NCBI RefSeq assembly: GCF_027853965.1
Contig: NZ_JAQGLB010000021.1
Location: 62,001 to 126,000 of the forward strand
Source: Saccharopolyspora indica
GTDB taxonomy: Bacteria; Actinomycetota; Actinomycetes; Mycobacteriales; Pseudonocardiaceae
Length of the DNA stretch: 64,000 nt
Reading direction: 5' to 3'
Below the pieces are notes generated by a model. It was given only the letters and a program-made list of their open reading frames with translations. It had not been told where the DNA came from and searched no databases. The translations under genes were made by a program, and so were the position numbers. Each line of letters opens with the position of its first letter. Position 1 is the stretch's first letter. Positions 43,610-55,236 of the stretch are shown here, one piece after another.

Positions 43610-44745
43610 CAGCTCTGCGCCTCCTTGCGCGCCAGGTTCTCGGCGACCTCGCGCTCCCACACCTCGTTGGCCCGGGAGGTGTCCACCTCGAACTCGAAGC
43701 GCGCCACCATGTCGTCGGTGACCTCCTCGGCGTCCACGTAGAACTGGTCGTACCAGCGGCGCAACTGGTAGACCGGGCCGTCCTCCTCGCACAGCAGCGG
43801 GTTGTCGATGCGGGTCTTGTTCTTCCAGATCTCCACGTCCTGGAGGAACCCGACGCCGGTGTTCTTGGCGATCTTGGCGGCCAGCTTGTCGGCGTCGGAG
43901 TCGGAGAGCCCGGGCAGCTTCTTGACCAGCACGCCCCACTGCAGCACGAAGGAGTCCGCGGTGACCGGGTAGTGGCAGTTGATCAGGATCGTCTCGATGG
44001 TGAAGCCCTTGTACTCGTTCCACAGCCGGTCGATCATGTACGACGGACCGTAGTAGGAGGCTTCCGAGCGGACCTGGTTCTCCTCGCCGGAGTAGCTGCC
44101 CGCGCCGATGTCCGGACGGCCCTTGGTGTTCAGGTACTGGGTGGCGACGTGGCCCTCGAAGACGTTCTTGAAGTACGTCGGGAACGCGAAGTGGATGTAG
44201 AAGAAGTGCGCCATGTCCACCACGTTGTCCACGATCTCGCGGCAGTGGGAACCTTCGATGCGCACGGTGTCCCAGGTCCAGTTGCTCCACTCGCCGGAGT
44301 CGACCTCGGGCAGCTCCGGGATGGTCACGTGCTCCGGCGGCGGGTTTCCCTGCGGGTCGTTCCAGACGAACAGCTGCTTGTTGCGCTCCATCGCCAGCCA
44401 GGCGCGGGTCCGGGCGCGCAGCGGGATCCGCTTGGCGTAGGGGATCCCGGCGCAGCGGCCGTTGCCCGACCAGCGCCAGTCGTGGAACGGGCAGGCGATC
44501 GCGTTGCCCTTCACCGAGCCCTGGCTGAGGTCGCCGCCCATGTGCCTGCAGTAGGCGTCGAGCACGTTGAGCTCGCCGTCCTCGCCCTGGAACACCACGA
44601 GTTTCGTGCCGAACGCCTCCACCGCGTGCGGCTGCCCGTCCTTGTACTGCTCGGCGAGGCCGAAGCAGTGCCAGCCGCGCGCGAACCTGGTGGGTGGTGT
44701 GCCGACGTCGATGGTGCGCACTTCGTCGTTGCTTGCCGCGGTCAT
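43609..44745 (-). CDS. kshA: KshA, oxygenase of 3-ketosteroid 9alpha-hydroxylase
   Basis: 378 residues: Rieske 2Fe-2S ligands C66, H68 (YCRHMGGD) and C85, H88 (CPFHDW); mononuclear iron ligands H180 and H185 in NVVDMAHFFYIHFAFP, with a later Asp in the family. The steroid-type segment GWHCFGLAEQYKDG and the C-terminal sequence match KshA (Rv3526). It hydroxylates 1,4-androstadienedione at C9, causing ring B opening together with KstD. ATG at 44745 overlaps the kstD stop. Confidence 0.95.
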   Translation of the reverse strand: MTAASNDEVRTIDVGTPPTRFARGWHCFGLAEQYKDGQPHAVEAFGTKLVVFQGEDGELNVLDAYCRHMGGDLSQGSVKGNAIACPFHDWRWSGNGRCAGIPYAKRIPLRARTRAWLAMERNKQLFVWNDPQGNPPPEHVTIPELPEVDSGEWSNWTWDTVRIEGSHCREIVDNVVDMAHFFYIHFAFPTYFKNVFEGHVATQYLNTKGRPDIGAGSYSGEENQVRSEASYYGPSYMIDRLWNEYKGFTIETILINCHYPVTADSFVLQWGVLVKKLPGLSDSDADKLAAKIAKNTGVGFLQDVEIWKNKTRIDNPLLCEEDGPVYQLRRWYDQFYVDAEEVTDDMVARFEFEVDTSRANEVWEREVAENLARKEAQS

Positions 44746-46418
44746 CTCGTCCCTCCCGCTCGTTCCGCGCCGGACGCCAGGTGCCGCGCGGCGAGGTATC
44801 CGAACGTCATCGCCGGGCCGAGCGTCGCGCCCGGGCCCGCGTAGGTGTGGCCCATCACGGCGGCGCTGGTGTTGCCCGCCGCGTAGAGGCCCTCGATCGG
44901 CGTGCCGTCCTCGCGCAGCACGCGTGCGTGCACGTCGGTGGCCAGCCCGCCCTTGGTTCCCAGGTCGCCCGGCACGATCTTCACCGCGTAGAACGGTGCG
45001 ACCTCCAGAGCGCCCAGGCTGGGGTTGGGTTTGTTGCGCGGATCTCCGTAGTAGTGGTCGTAGCCGCTGGTGCCGCGCTGGAAGTCTGCGTCGACGCCGT
45101 CGCGCGCGAACCCGTTGAACCGCTCGACGGTGCGGCGCAGCGCGGTGGCCGGTACGTCGATGCGCTCGGCCAGCTTCTCGAGCGTCGAGGCGCGCTGGAT
45201 CGCGCCGTGCTTGTACCAGCGGCCGGGGAACGGTTGGCGCGGGCCGAGCCCGGCGAACATGTACCGGTTCCGGTAGCGCTGGTCGGCGATCAGCCAGGTT
45301 GGCATGTTGCGCGCCGGTCCGTCGCCCGGTCCGTACATCGCGTGCACCGCGTCGACGTAGGGCGCGGCCTCGTTGGCGAACCGCTCGCCTTCGCCGTTGA
45401 CCAGGATGCAGCCCGGCAGCGTGCGTTCGGCCAGGCAGAACCACGGCCCGCCGGGCAGCGGGACCGACGGGCCCCACCACGCGTCGTCCATCAGCTCGAC
45501 GGCCGCGCCGAGCCGCTGGGCGGCGAGGATGGCATCGCCGGTGTTGGCCTTGGCGCCGACGGTCCACTGAGCGCCGATCGGATCGCGCTGGTGCTGCTTG
45601 CGCATCACCTCGTTGTGCTCGAAACCGCCTGCGGCCAGCACGATCCCGCGCCGCGCGGTCAGCGTCCGGCGCACGCCGTCGCGTTCCACGACCACGCCGG
45701 TCACCCGGTCGCCCTCCTGCTGGAGCTCGATCAGCGGCGTGCTCAGCCACACCGGGACGCCGGCGTCGCGCAGCCCGGCCCGCAGCCCCGCGGCCAGCGC
45801 CTGGCCGCGGCCGAGCATGCGGCGGCGGAGTACGCGGGAGAGCAGCCAGCGCAGTCCGACGCGCACTGCGCGCACGGGGCCGCGCGGGTGGCGGACCAGC
45901 AGGTTCAGCCAGCGGAAGTCGGCCTGGGTGACCACCAGGCCCGCCGGTGCCTTGCCGTAGTCGGGTTCCAGATCGGCGAGCAGGTCGCCGAGCAGCCCGC
46001 CGTCGAGCGGCGCCGGTTCGATGGAGCGCCCGCCGAGCCGGCCGCCCGGGGCTTCCGGGTAGTAGTCGGAGTAGCCCGGCACCCAGCGCATCCGCAGCGG
46101 AGTGCGCGGCAGCAGCTCGGCCAGCATCCGCGGCCCGGCGTCCAGGAACGCCTCCTGCCGCTCGGCGCTCACCGCGTCGCCGACGATGTGGGCGAGGTAG
46201 CTGCGAGCCGCCTCGGGGGTGTCGGTGATGCCCGCCCGGGCCAGGACGTGGTTGTTGGGTATCCAGACGCCGCCGCCGGACCGGGCCGTGGAACCGCCGA
46301 ACTTGGCGGCCTTGTCCACGACCACCGCGTCCAGCCCGTGCAGCGCTGCGGTCAGCGCCGCCGCCATCCCCGCGGCTCCACTGCCGACCACCACGACGTC
46401 GAACCTGTCTGCGGTCAT
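44742..46418 (-). CDS. kstD: 3-ketosteroid delta1-dehydrogenase KstD
   Basis: 558 residues: FAD-binding VVVVGSGAAGMAAALTAALHGLDAVVVDKA at the N-terminus, active-site Tyr candidates in YSDYYPEAPGG (about 118) and PFYAVKIVPGDLGTKGGL (about 490), and C-terminal YAAGNTSAAVMGHTYAGPGATLGPAMTFGYLAAR. Matches KstD (Rv3537). Introduces the 1,2 double bond in ring A. First gene of the operon with kshA, the Cys-rich protein and kshB; perfect KstR box 34 bp upstream. Confidence 0.95.
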   Translation of the reverse strand: MTADRFDVVVVGSGAAGMAAALTAALHGLDAVVVDKAAKFGGSTARSGGGVWIPNNHVLARAGITDTPEAARSYLAHIVGDAVSAERQEAFLDAGPRMLAELLPRTPLRMRWVPGYSDYYPEAPGGRLGGRSIEPAPLDGGLLGDLLADLEPDYGKAPAGLVVTQADFRWLNLLVRHPRGPVRAVRVGLRWLLSRVLRRRMLGRGQALAAGLRAGLRDAGVPVWLSTPLIELQQEGDRVTGVVVERDGVRRTLTARRGIVLAAGGFEHNEVMRKQHQRDPIGAQWTVGAKANTGDAILAAQRLGAAVELMDDAWWGPSVPLPGGPWFCLAERTLPGCILVNGEGERFANEAAPYVDAVHAMYGPGDGPARNMPTWLIADQRYRNRYMFAGLGPRQPFPGRWYKHGAIQRASTLEKLAERIDVPATALRRTVERFNGFARDGVDADFQRGTSGYDHYYGDPRNKPNPSLGALEVAPFYAVKIVPGDLGTKGGLATDVHARVLREDGTPIEGLYAAGNTSAAVMGHTYAGPGATLGPAMTFGYLAARHLASGAERAGGTR

Positions 46419-46452
46419 CGCACCTCCTCGCGACCAACCTCGCGATCAATAC

Positions 46453-46466
46453 TGAAACATGTTATA
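46453..46466. promoter_or_regulatory. KstR operator upstream of kstD
   Basis: TGAAACATGTTATA is a perfect TnnAACnnGTTnnA match, 34 bp upstream of the kstD start (minus strand). Confidence 0.88.
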
Positions 46467-46532
46467 GATTTCTGCGCCAGTGGCGCTATGGTGTAGCCAG
46501 AAATCAGGCACTTGTTCGCTCGAAGCTGTAAA

Positions 46533-46546
46533 GAGAACCTGTTCCA
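46533..46546. promoter_or_regulatory. KstR operator upstream of the KstD-like gene and hsaE
   Basis: GAGAACCTGTTCCA matches TnnAACnnGTTnnA except the first base and lies 16 bp upstream of the ATG at 46563, so binding would also block the start region. Confidence 0.8.
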
Positions 46547-46562
46547 AACTGGTGAGGTTGCG

Positions 46563-48158
46563 ATGGCCCAGCGCAGCACGTTGCACGCCGACGTGGTGAT
46601 CATCGGGTTCGGTGCGGCCGGCGCCTGCGCGGCGCTGGAAGCGGCGCACGCCGGAGCCCGGGTGGTGGTGCTCGACCGGTTCGGCGGCGGCGGCGCGAGC
46701 GCGCTGTCCGGAGGTGTGGTCTACGCCGGGGGCGGGACGCGGGAGCAGCGCGCCGCCGGGGTGTCCGATTCGCCCGAGGCGATGTTCGCCTACCTGCGGC
46801 AGGAGGTCGGCGACGCGGTCTCCGAGGACACGCTGCGCCGCTTCTGCGAGGGCAGCACCGAGATGATCACCTGGTTGGCGCAGCACGGCGTGCCGTTCGA
46901 AGGCAGCCTGTGCCCGTACAAGACCTCCTACCCGAGCAACCGGCACTACCTCTACTACTCGGGCAGCGAAGCCGCCGGCGGCTTCCGCGACACCGCGCCT
47001 CCCGCCCCGCGCGGCCACCGGGCCAAGGGCCGCGGTACCTCGGGGAAGGTGTTGTTCGCGGCGCTGGAAGCGGCGGTGCGCCGGGCAGGCGTGCAGGTGC
47101 TGACCCAGACGCGGGCGAAGGAACTCGTCGTCGACGCCGACGGTCGCGTCTGCGCCGTGGACTGCGAGCGGCTGACCGGATCCGCCGCTCGCGCGCACCG
47201 GGCGGTGAGCCGGGTCGCGGCGAAACCCGGGCTTTACGTGCCGAAGCTGGCCAGGCGCCTGCACCGGCGCGCCGAACGGCTCGAACGCCGCGCGCACCCG
47301 CTGCGGATCCACGCCGATCGCGCGGTGGTGATCGCGGCGGGCGGCTTCGTGTCGAACCGCGAGATGCTGCGACGGCACGCACCGGCCTACCGCGCCGGGC
47401 TGCCGCTGGGCACGCAGGGCGACGACGGCAGCGGCATCCGCCTGGGCGAGAGCGTCGGCGGTGTCGCGGCGAAGCTGGACCACGTCTCGGCGTGGCGGTT
47501 CATCACGCCGCCGAGCGCACTGCTGTCCGGGCTGCTGGTCGACCGGCACGGCACGCGCATCGGCGACGAATCCCGCTACGGCGCGGCGCACGGCCAGGCG
47601 ATCGTGGACGAGCACGGCGGACGTGCCTGGTTGCTGGTCGACGGCCGGTTGCGCGGCGCGGCCAAGCGTCAGATCCGCACCCAGACCGTGTGGTTCCAGC
47701 GGATGCAGGCGGAATACCTGTTCGCCACCGCGGCCACCGGCGGCACGCTCGAAGCCGCGGCGCGCAAGGCGGGGATCGAGCCGGAAGCGCTCAAGGCCAC
47801 AGTGGACGCCCACAACGTGGCTGCCCGCGACGGAGAACCCGATCCCGCGGGCAAACCCGCGGACTTCGTGCAGGTGCTGGACCAGCCGCCTTACGCGCTG
47901 CTGGACGTCTCGGTGCGGCCCAGCACGGCCTACCCGTGCCCGGTGCTGACCCTCGGCGGCCTGCTCGTGGACGAGGGCACCGGGCAGGTGCTCGACGAGC
48001 GCGGCGGCGCGGTCGCCGGGCTGTTCGCGGCCGGGCGGTCGGCGGTCGGGATCTGCTCGAACTCCTACATCAGCGGCCTCTCGCTGGCCGACTGCGTCTT
48101 CTCCGGCCGCCGCGCCGGACTCCACTCGGTGAAGGAGCTGACCGATGCTGACCGTTGA
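46563..48158 (+). CDS. KstD-like FAD dehydrogenase (candidate delta4-5alpha type)
   Basis: 531 residues of the FAD_binding_2/fumarate-reductase-like family: DVVIIGFGAAGACAALEAAHAGARVVVLDRFGGGGASALSGGVVYAGGGTREQ at the N-terminus and FAAGRSAVGICSNSYISGLSLADCVFSGRRAG at the C-terminus. It differs from kstD in both ends and active-site segments. Paralogues near kstD in Rhodococcus act as 3-ketosteroid delta4-(5alpha)-dehydrogenase; this is the best guess, not proven. It overlaps hsaE by 14 bp, so it is coexpressed with the central-intermediate genes under a KstR box. Confidence 0.8.
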   Translation: MAQRSTLHADVVIIGFGAAGACAALEAAHAGARVVVLDRFGGGGASALSGGVVYAGGGTREQRAAGVSDSPEAMFAYLRQEVGDAVSEDTLRRFCEGSTEMITWLAQHGVPFEGSLCPYKTSYPSNRHYLYYSGSEAAGGFRDTAPPAPRGHRAKGRGTSGKVLFAALEAAVRRAGVQVLTQTRAKELVVDADGRVCAVDCERLTGSAARAHRAVSRVAAKPGLYVPKLARRLHRRAERLERRAHPLRIHADRAVVIAAGGFVSNREMLRRHAPAYRAGLPLGTQGDDGSGIRLGESVGGVAAKLDHVSAWRFITPPSALLSGLLVDRHGTRIGDESRYGAAHGQAIVDEHGGRAWLLVDGRLRGAAKRQIRTQTVWFQRMQAEYLFATAATGGTLEAAARKAGIEPEALKATVDAHNVAARDGEPDPAGKPADFVQVLDQPPYALLDVSVRPSTAYPCPVLTLGGLLVDEGTGQVLDERGGAVAGLFAAGRSAVGICSNSYISGLSLADCVFSGRRAGLHSVKELTDADR

Positions 48159-48933
48159 AGCGCGCACCGAGATCGCGCAGCGGCTCTGGGACGCCGAGGT
48201 GCACCGCGCCCCGATCCCGCCGCTGGTGGAGACCCACCCGCAGCTCGACGCGGTGGACGCCTACCAGATCCAGCTGATCAACGTGCAACGCCGCGACGAA
48301 GCCGTCCTCGGGCACAAGGTCGGCCTGACCTCGCCGGTCATGCAGCAGATGATGGGCGTCTCCGAACCCGACTACGGCCACCTGCTGGCGAGCATGCGGC
48401 TGAGCGAGGGCGAACCCGTCCCGATCAGCCGCTACTGCGTGCCGCGGGTGGAGGTGGAGGTCGGCTTCCTGCTCGGCGCCGACCTGCCCGCCGAGTGCAC
48501 CGAGGCGGACGTGCTGGCGGGCACCGAGGCGCTGGTCCCGGCGATCGAGCTGATCGACAGCCGGATCGCCGACTGGCGGATCAGCCTGGTGGACACCATC
48601 GCCGACAACGCCTCGTCGGCGGGCTTCGCGCTCGGCGCGGCGCGCATCGACCCCGCCGACGTGGACCTCCGCGCGATCGACGCGACCCTGCTGTGCAACG
48701 GCGAACCGATCGAGCGCGGCAGATCCGACGCGGTGCTGGGAAACCCGGCGACGGCGGTGGCCTGGCTGGCCCGCAAGGTCGCGGCCTACGGCGTCCGCCT
48801 CAGGGCGGGCAACGTCGTCCTCCCGGGCTCCTGCACCAGAGCGATCGACGTGACCCCGGGAGACACCTTCCGAGCCGACTTCCGAACAGCAGACACCGAC
48901 CTCGGCTCGGTCTCCCTGGAGTTCCGCCCGTGA
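48145..48933 (+). CDS. hsaE: 2-hydroxyhexa-2,4-dienoate hydratase HsaE
   Basis: 262 residues of the hydratase/decarboxylase family: AYQIQLINVQRRDEAVLGHKVGLTS, the metal-site region VPRVEVEVGFLLGADL and ALVPAIELIDSRIADW. Matches HsaE (Rv3536c), which hydrates the C6 product released by HsaD from ring A cleavage. Followed by HsaG and HsaF as usual, but here after a 266-bp repeat-filled gap. ATG at 48145 lies inside the end of the previous gene. Confidence 0.92.
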   Translation: MLTVEARTEIAQRLWDAEVHRAPIPPLVETHPQLDAVDAYQIQLINVQRRDEAVLGHKVGLTSPVMQQMMGVSEPDYGHLLASMRLSEGEPVPISRYCVPRVEVEVGFLLGADLPAECTEADVLAGTEALVPAIELIDSRIADWRISLVDTIADNASSAGFALGAARIDPADVDLRAIDATLLCNGEPIERGRSDAVLGNPATAVAWLARKVAAYGVRLRAGNVVLPGSCTRAIDVTPGDTFRADFRTADTDLGSVSLEFRP

Positions 48934-48943
48934 GCGGGGCCGC

Positions 48944-49155
48944 GTCAATTTCGTACGAAATTGACCAGGGCCCGGGCAGGGTTCCGGCAAGGTCCGGTCG
49001 GGCTGGTGCGGGGGGCAGTTTCGCCGGAAACTGCCACCCCACCAGGCCCGGACTGTCCGGTCAGTTTCAGGCAGAACTGCCACGGAGCCCACACAGGACG
49101 ACTTCGCCGGAGGTCTGCGTCACCCGGGTGAACGTCAATTTCGTACGAAATTGAC
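48944..49155. repeat. Palindrome cluster in the hsaE-hsaG gap (copies 5 and 6)
   Basis: Two perfect GTCAATTTCGT palindromes (48944-48965 and 49134-49155) bracket two further inverted repeats, GCAGTTTCGCCGGAAACTGC (49016-49035) and GGTCAGTTTCAGGCAGAACTGCC-like (from 49059). Together they fill a gap that is only a few bases in most hsaEGF operons. Confidence 0.8.
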
Positions 49156-49199
49156 CAGGGCCTGGGTGACGGAGCGAGGGATTCCGGAAGGAGGCGGGA

Positions 49200-49341
49200 A
49201 TGAGCATGAGTAGTTCTGTGCCAAGTCGAGTCCACCTCAACCGCACCTCAGGGGACCGTGACGTGAACCAGCCACAAGAAACCGCGAAACGTGAGATCGA
49301 TCCTGAACGCAACCACCACTGTGAATCGCGGAGAGGCGGGA
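49200..49341 (+). repeat. Leader cassette, copy C, fused in frame to hsaG
   Basis: Carries its own start (ATG 49200, GGAAGGAGG five bases upstream), the NRTSGDRD frame, RNHH, and the CGGAGAGGCGGGAC tail at 49329, which joins hsaG codons without a stop or a new ATG. Confidence 0.85.
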
Positions 49342-50228
49342 CAGCTGCGGCGGCGATTGTGGGGTCCGGGAACATCGGGACTGATCTGCTGCACAAGCTG
49401 GCCAGGTCCGCGCACATCGAGCCCAGGTGGATGATCGGCATCGACCCGGGCAGCGCTGGGCTCAAGCGGGCCGTTGATCTGGGTGTGGAAGCCAGTGCCG
49501 AAGGTGTGGACTGGCTGCTGGAGAACCACCGGCCCGACGTCGTCTTCGAGGCCACCTCGGCAGGAGTGCACCGGTCCAACGCGCCCCGCTACGCCGAGGC
49601 CGGTATCCGCGCCGTCGACCTCACCCCGGCCGCGGTCGGGCCGTACGTGGTGCCGCCGGTGAACCTCGACCAGCACCTCGGCGCGCCGAACGTCAACCTG
49701 ATCACCTGCGGCGGCCAGGCGACCATCCCGATGGTGCACGCCGTCTCGCGGGTGGTGCCCGTCGAGTACGCCGAGATCGTGGCCTCGGTGGCTTCGGTGT
49801 CGGCGGGGCCCGGCACCCGCGCCAACATCGACGAGTTCACCCGCACCACCAGCACCGGGATCGAGGTGATCGGCGGCGCGCGGCGCGGCAAGGCGATCAT
49901 CGTGCTCAACCCCGCCGATCCGCCGGTGATCATGCGCGACACCATCTTCTGCGCGATCCCGGCCGATGCCGACACCGACGCGATCGCCGCCTCCATCACG
50001 AGGATGGCCGCCGAGATCGCCGAGTACGTGCCCGGCTACCGGCTGCTGGTGGAGCCGCAGTTCGACCCGCCGTCGACGGCCACCGGCGGCATGGCGCGGG
50101 TGGCGATCTTCGTGGAGGTCGAGGGCGCGGGCGACTTCCTGCCGCCGTACGCCGGGAACCTCGACATCATGACCGCCGCCGCGGTGCGGGTCGGCGAGCA
50201 GCTCGTGCAGAAGGAGGCAGTGCGGTGA
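49200..50228 (+). CDS. hsaG: Acylating aldehyde dehydrogenase HsaG with cassette-coded N-terminus
   Basis: 342 residues, about 40 more than usual. The enzyme proper begins at [14 protein letters not shown] (about residue 52) with the NAD site; catalytic Cys in [20 protein letters not shown]-terminal [21 protein letters not shown]. HsaG oxidises propanal or acetaldehyde, channelled from HsaF, to the CoA ester. No ATG, GTG or TTG lies between the cassette and the first beta strand except a GTG inside AIVG, so translation must start in the cassette; ATG 49200 has the best Shine-Dalgarno sequence. The first 48 residues are repeat-encoded. Confidence 0.9.
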   Translation: MSMSSSVPSRVHLNRTSGDRDVNQPQETAKREIDPERNHHCESRRGGTAAAAIVGSGNIGTDLLHKLARSAHIEPRWMIGIDPGSAGLKRAVDLGVEASAEGVDWLLENHRPDVVFEATSAGVHRSNAPRYAEAGIRAVDLTPAAVGPYVVPPVNLDQHLGAPNVNLITCGGQATIPMVHAVSRVVPVEYAEIVASVASVSAGPGTRANIDEFTRTTSTGIEVIGGARRGKAIIVLNPADPPVIMRDTIFCAIPADADTDAIAASITRMAAEIAEYVPGYRLLVEPQFDPPSTATGGMARVAIFVEVEGAGDFLPPYAGNLDIMTAAAVRVGEQLVQKEAVR

Positions 50229-51250
50229 ACCGGACCTTCTCGGACGCGCTGGACCTGCGCATCACCGACACCTCGTTGCGGGACGGCTCGCACCACAAGC
50301 GCCACCAGTTCACCGCGACCGAGGTGCGCGACATCGTCGCGGCGCTGGACGGTGCGGGCGTGCCGGTGATCGAGGTGACCCACGGCGACGGCCTCGGCGG
50401 CTCGTCGTTCAACTACGGCTTCTCCCGCACGCCGGAGCAGGAGCTCATCACCATCGCCGCGGAAACCGCGCAGCGGGCCAAGATCGCGGTGCTGATGCTG
50501 CCCGGCGTCGGTGTGAAGGACGACATCGTGGTGGCCCGCGACAACGGCGCCTCGGTGTGCCGGATCGCCACCCACTGCACCGAGGCCGACGTGTCGGAGC
50601 AGCACTTCGGGCTGGCCCGCGAGCTCGGCCTGGAGACCGTCGGATTCCTGATGATGGCGCACTCCCAGCCGCCGGAGGTGCTGGCCGCCCAGGCGCGGAT
50701 CATGGTCGACGCGGGCTGCCAGTGCGTCTACGTCGTGGACTCGGCGGGCGCGCTGGTGCTGGAGCAGGTCGCCGACCGGGTCGCCGCGCTGGTCGCGGAA
50801 GTGGGCGATGAGGCGCAGATCGGCTTCCACGGGCACGAGAACCTCGGTGTCGCGGTGGCCAACTCGGTGGCCGCGGCGCGGGCCGGTGCGGTGCAGATCG
50901 ACGGCAGCGCCCGGCGTTTCGGGGCCGGTGCGGGCAACACGCCGGTCGAGGCCTTCGTCGGGGTGTGCGACAAGCTCGGCATCCGCACCGGGATCGACTT
51001 CTTCGCCATCGCCGACGCCGCCGAGGACGTGGTGCGCCCGGCGATGCCGGAGGAATGCCTGCTGGACCGCTCAGCGCTGATGATGGGCTACGCCGGGGTG
51101 TACTCCAGCTTCCTCAAGCACGCCGCCCGACAAGCCGAGCGCTACGGCGTCAGCGAAGCGGAGCTGCTGGTCAAGGCCGGCGAGCGGAAGCTGGTCGGCG
51201 GCCAGGAGGACCAGCTCATCGACATCGCCCTGGAGCTTCGCGGTTCGTGA
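50225..51250 (+). CDS. hsaF: 4-hydroxy-2-oxo-acid aldolase HsaF
   Basis: 341 residues: TIM-barrel aldolase with metal/catalytic Asp in [61 protein letters not shown] metal-binding His pair, and a C-terminal communication domain ([24 protein letters not shown]). Matches HsaF (Rv3534c). It cleaves 4-hydroxy-2-oxohexanoate to pyruvate and propanal and passes the aldehyde to HsaG. GTG start overlaps the hsaG stop (GTGA); its own TGA is in the next hairpin. Confidence 0.94.
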   Translation: MNRTFSDALDLRITDTSLRDGSHHKRHQFTATEVRDIVAALDGAGVPVIEVTHGDGLGGSSFNYGFSRTPEQELITIAAETAQRAKIAVLMLPGVGVKDDIVVARDNGASVCRIATHCTEADVSEQHFGLARELGLETVGFLMMAHSQPPEVLAAQARIMVDAGCQCVYVVDSAGALVLEQVADRVAALVAEVGDEAQIGFHGHENLGVAVANSVAAARAGAVQIDGSARRFGAGAGNTPVEAFVGVCDKLGIRTGIDFFAIADAAEDVVRPAMPEECLLDRSALMMGYAGVYSSFLKHAARQAERYGVSEAELLVKAGERKLVGGQEDQLIDIALELRGS

Positions 51251-51287
51251 GCGGTTCGGGGCGTCATAGCACCCCGAAACGCTCACG
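51246..51287. terminator. CCGTGAG-family hairpin, copy 5, containing the hsaF stop
   Basis: Arms CGTGAGCGGTTCGGGG and CCCCGAAACGCTCACG; the TGA at 51248-51250 is the hsaF stop. Ends the hsaEGF transcript before the KstR box of hsaA. Confidence 0.8.
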
Positions 51288-51305
51288 GACCCATCGACAA
51301 CAAAC

Positions 51306-51319
51306 GAGAACATGTTCTA
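51306..51319. promoter_or_regulatory. KstR operator of hsaADCB
   Basis: GAGAACATGTTCTA matches TnnAACnnGTTnnA except the first base; the core TAGAACATGTTCT-type palindrome is nearly perfect. It is 24 bp upstream of hsaA. Confidence 0.87.
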
Positions 51320-51343
51320 GCCTGTGCGGAAACGGGAGCGCCG

Positions 51344-54852
<3,509 letters not shown>

Positions 54853-54861
54853 GGGCCGCAC

Positions 54862-55190
54862 GGGCCCCCAGGTGGTTGGTCGGTTCGTCGAGGAGGAGCA
54901 GCGGACTGTCCTGGGCGAGCGCGCGGGCCACCATCGCCCGCTGCCGCTCGCCGCCGGACAGCGTCGAGAGCCGACGCGTGCGGTGACCCGCCAGGTTGAC
55001 GCGTTCGAGCGCGCTGGTGATCGGTGCGTCCCGCGGACCGGTGGTCGTGTCGAACGTCCGGAGCCACGGACCGCGCCCCATGGCCACGACCTCCTCGACG
55101 GTGAAGTCGAAGTCCGGGGCGCTGTCCTGGGCGACGAGCGCGGTCCGCCGCGCGACTTGGCGCTGGCTGAGAGGCGCTGCGGAGCGGAGC
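54862..55190 (-). pseudogene. Remnant of a siderophore-type (FecE/FhuC) ABC ATPase
   Basis: One frame on the minus strand reads [16 protein letters not shown]...[16 protein letters not shown]...[23 protein letters not shown]...[14 protein letters not shown]-loop region, ABC signature LSGGERQR, Walker B and D-loop of the iron-siderophore importer ATPase subfamily. The Walker A N-terminus and everything after the D-loop (H-loop) are missing, and it runs up against hsaB, so it is a fragment of about 110 codons. Its partners are gone, but the next genes are again transporter genes. Confidence 0.85.
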
Positions 55191-55222
55191 GCGCCATTAT
55201 CGAATGAGGTTCAGTCAGTATG

Positions 55223-55236
55223 TTAGGGTACCCTAA
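55223..55236. promoter_or_regulatory. Palindrome overlapping the ABC transporter start
   Basis: TTAGGGTACCCTAA is a perfect 14-bp palindrome whose last A is the first base of the ATG at 55236. It recalls iron boxes (TTAGG...CCTAA) but does not fit the 19-bp DtxR/IdeR consensus. TATGTT at 55219 could be the -10 of a leaderless transcript. Confidence 0.55.

Noticed and set aside
55223-55236. Classical DtxR/IdeR iron box
   Set aside because: The 14-bp palindrome does not fit the 19-bp consensus; kept only as an unspecified operator candidate.
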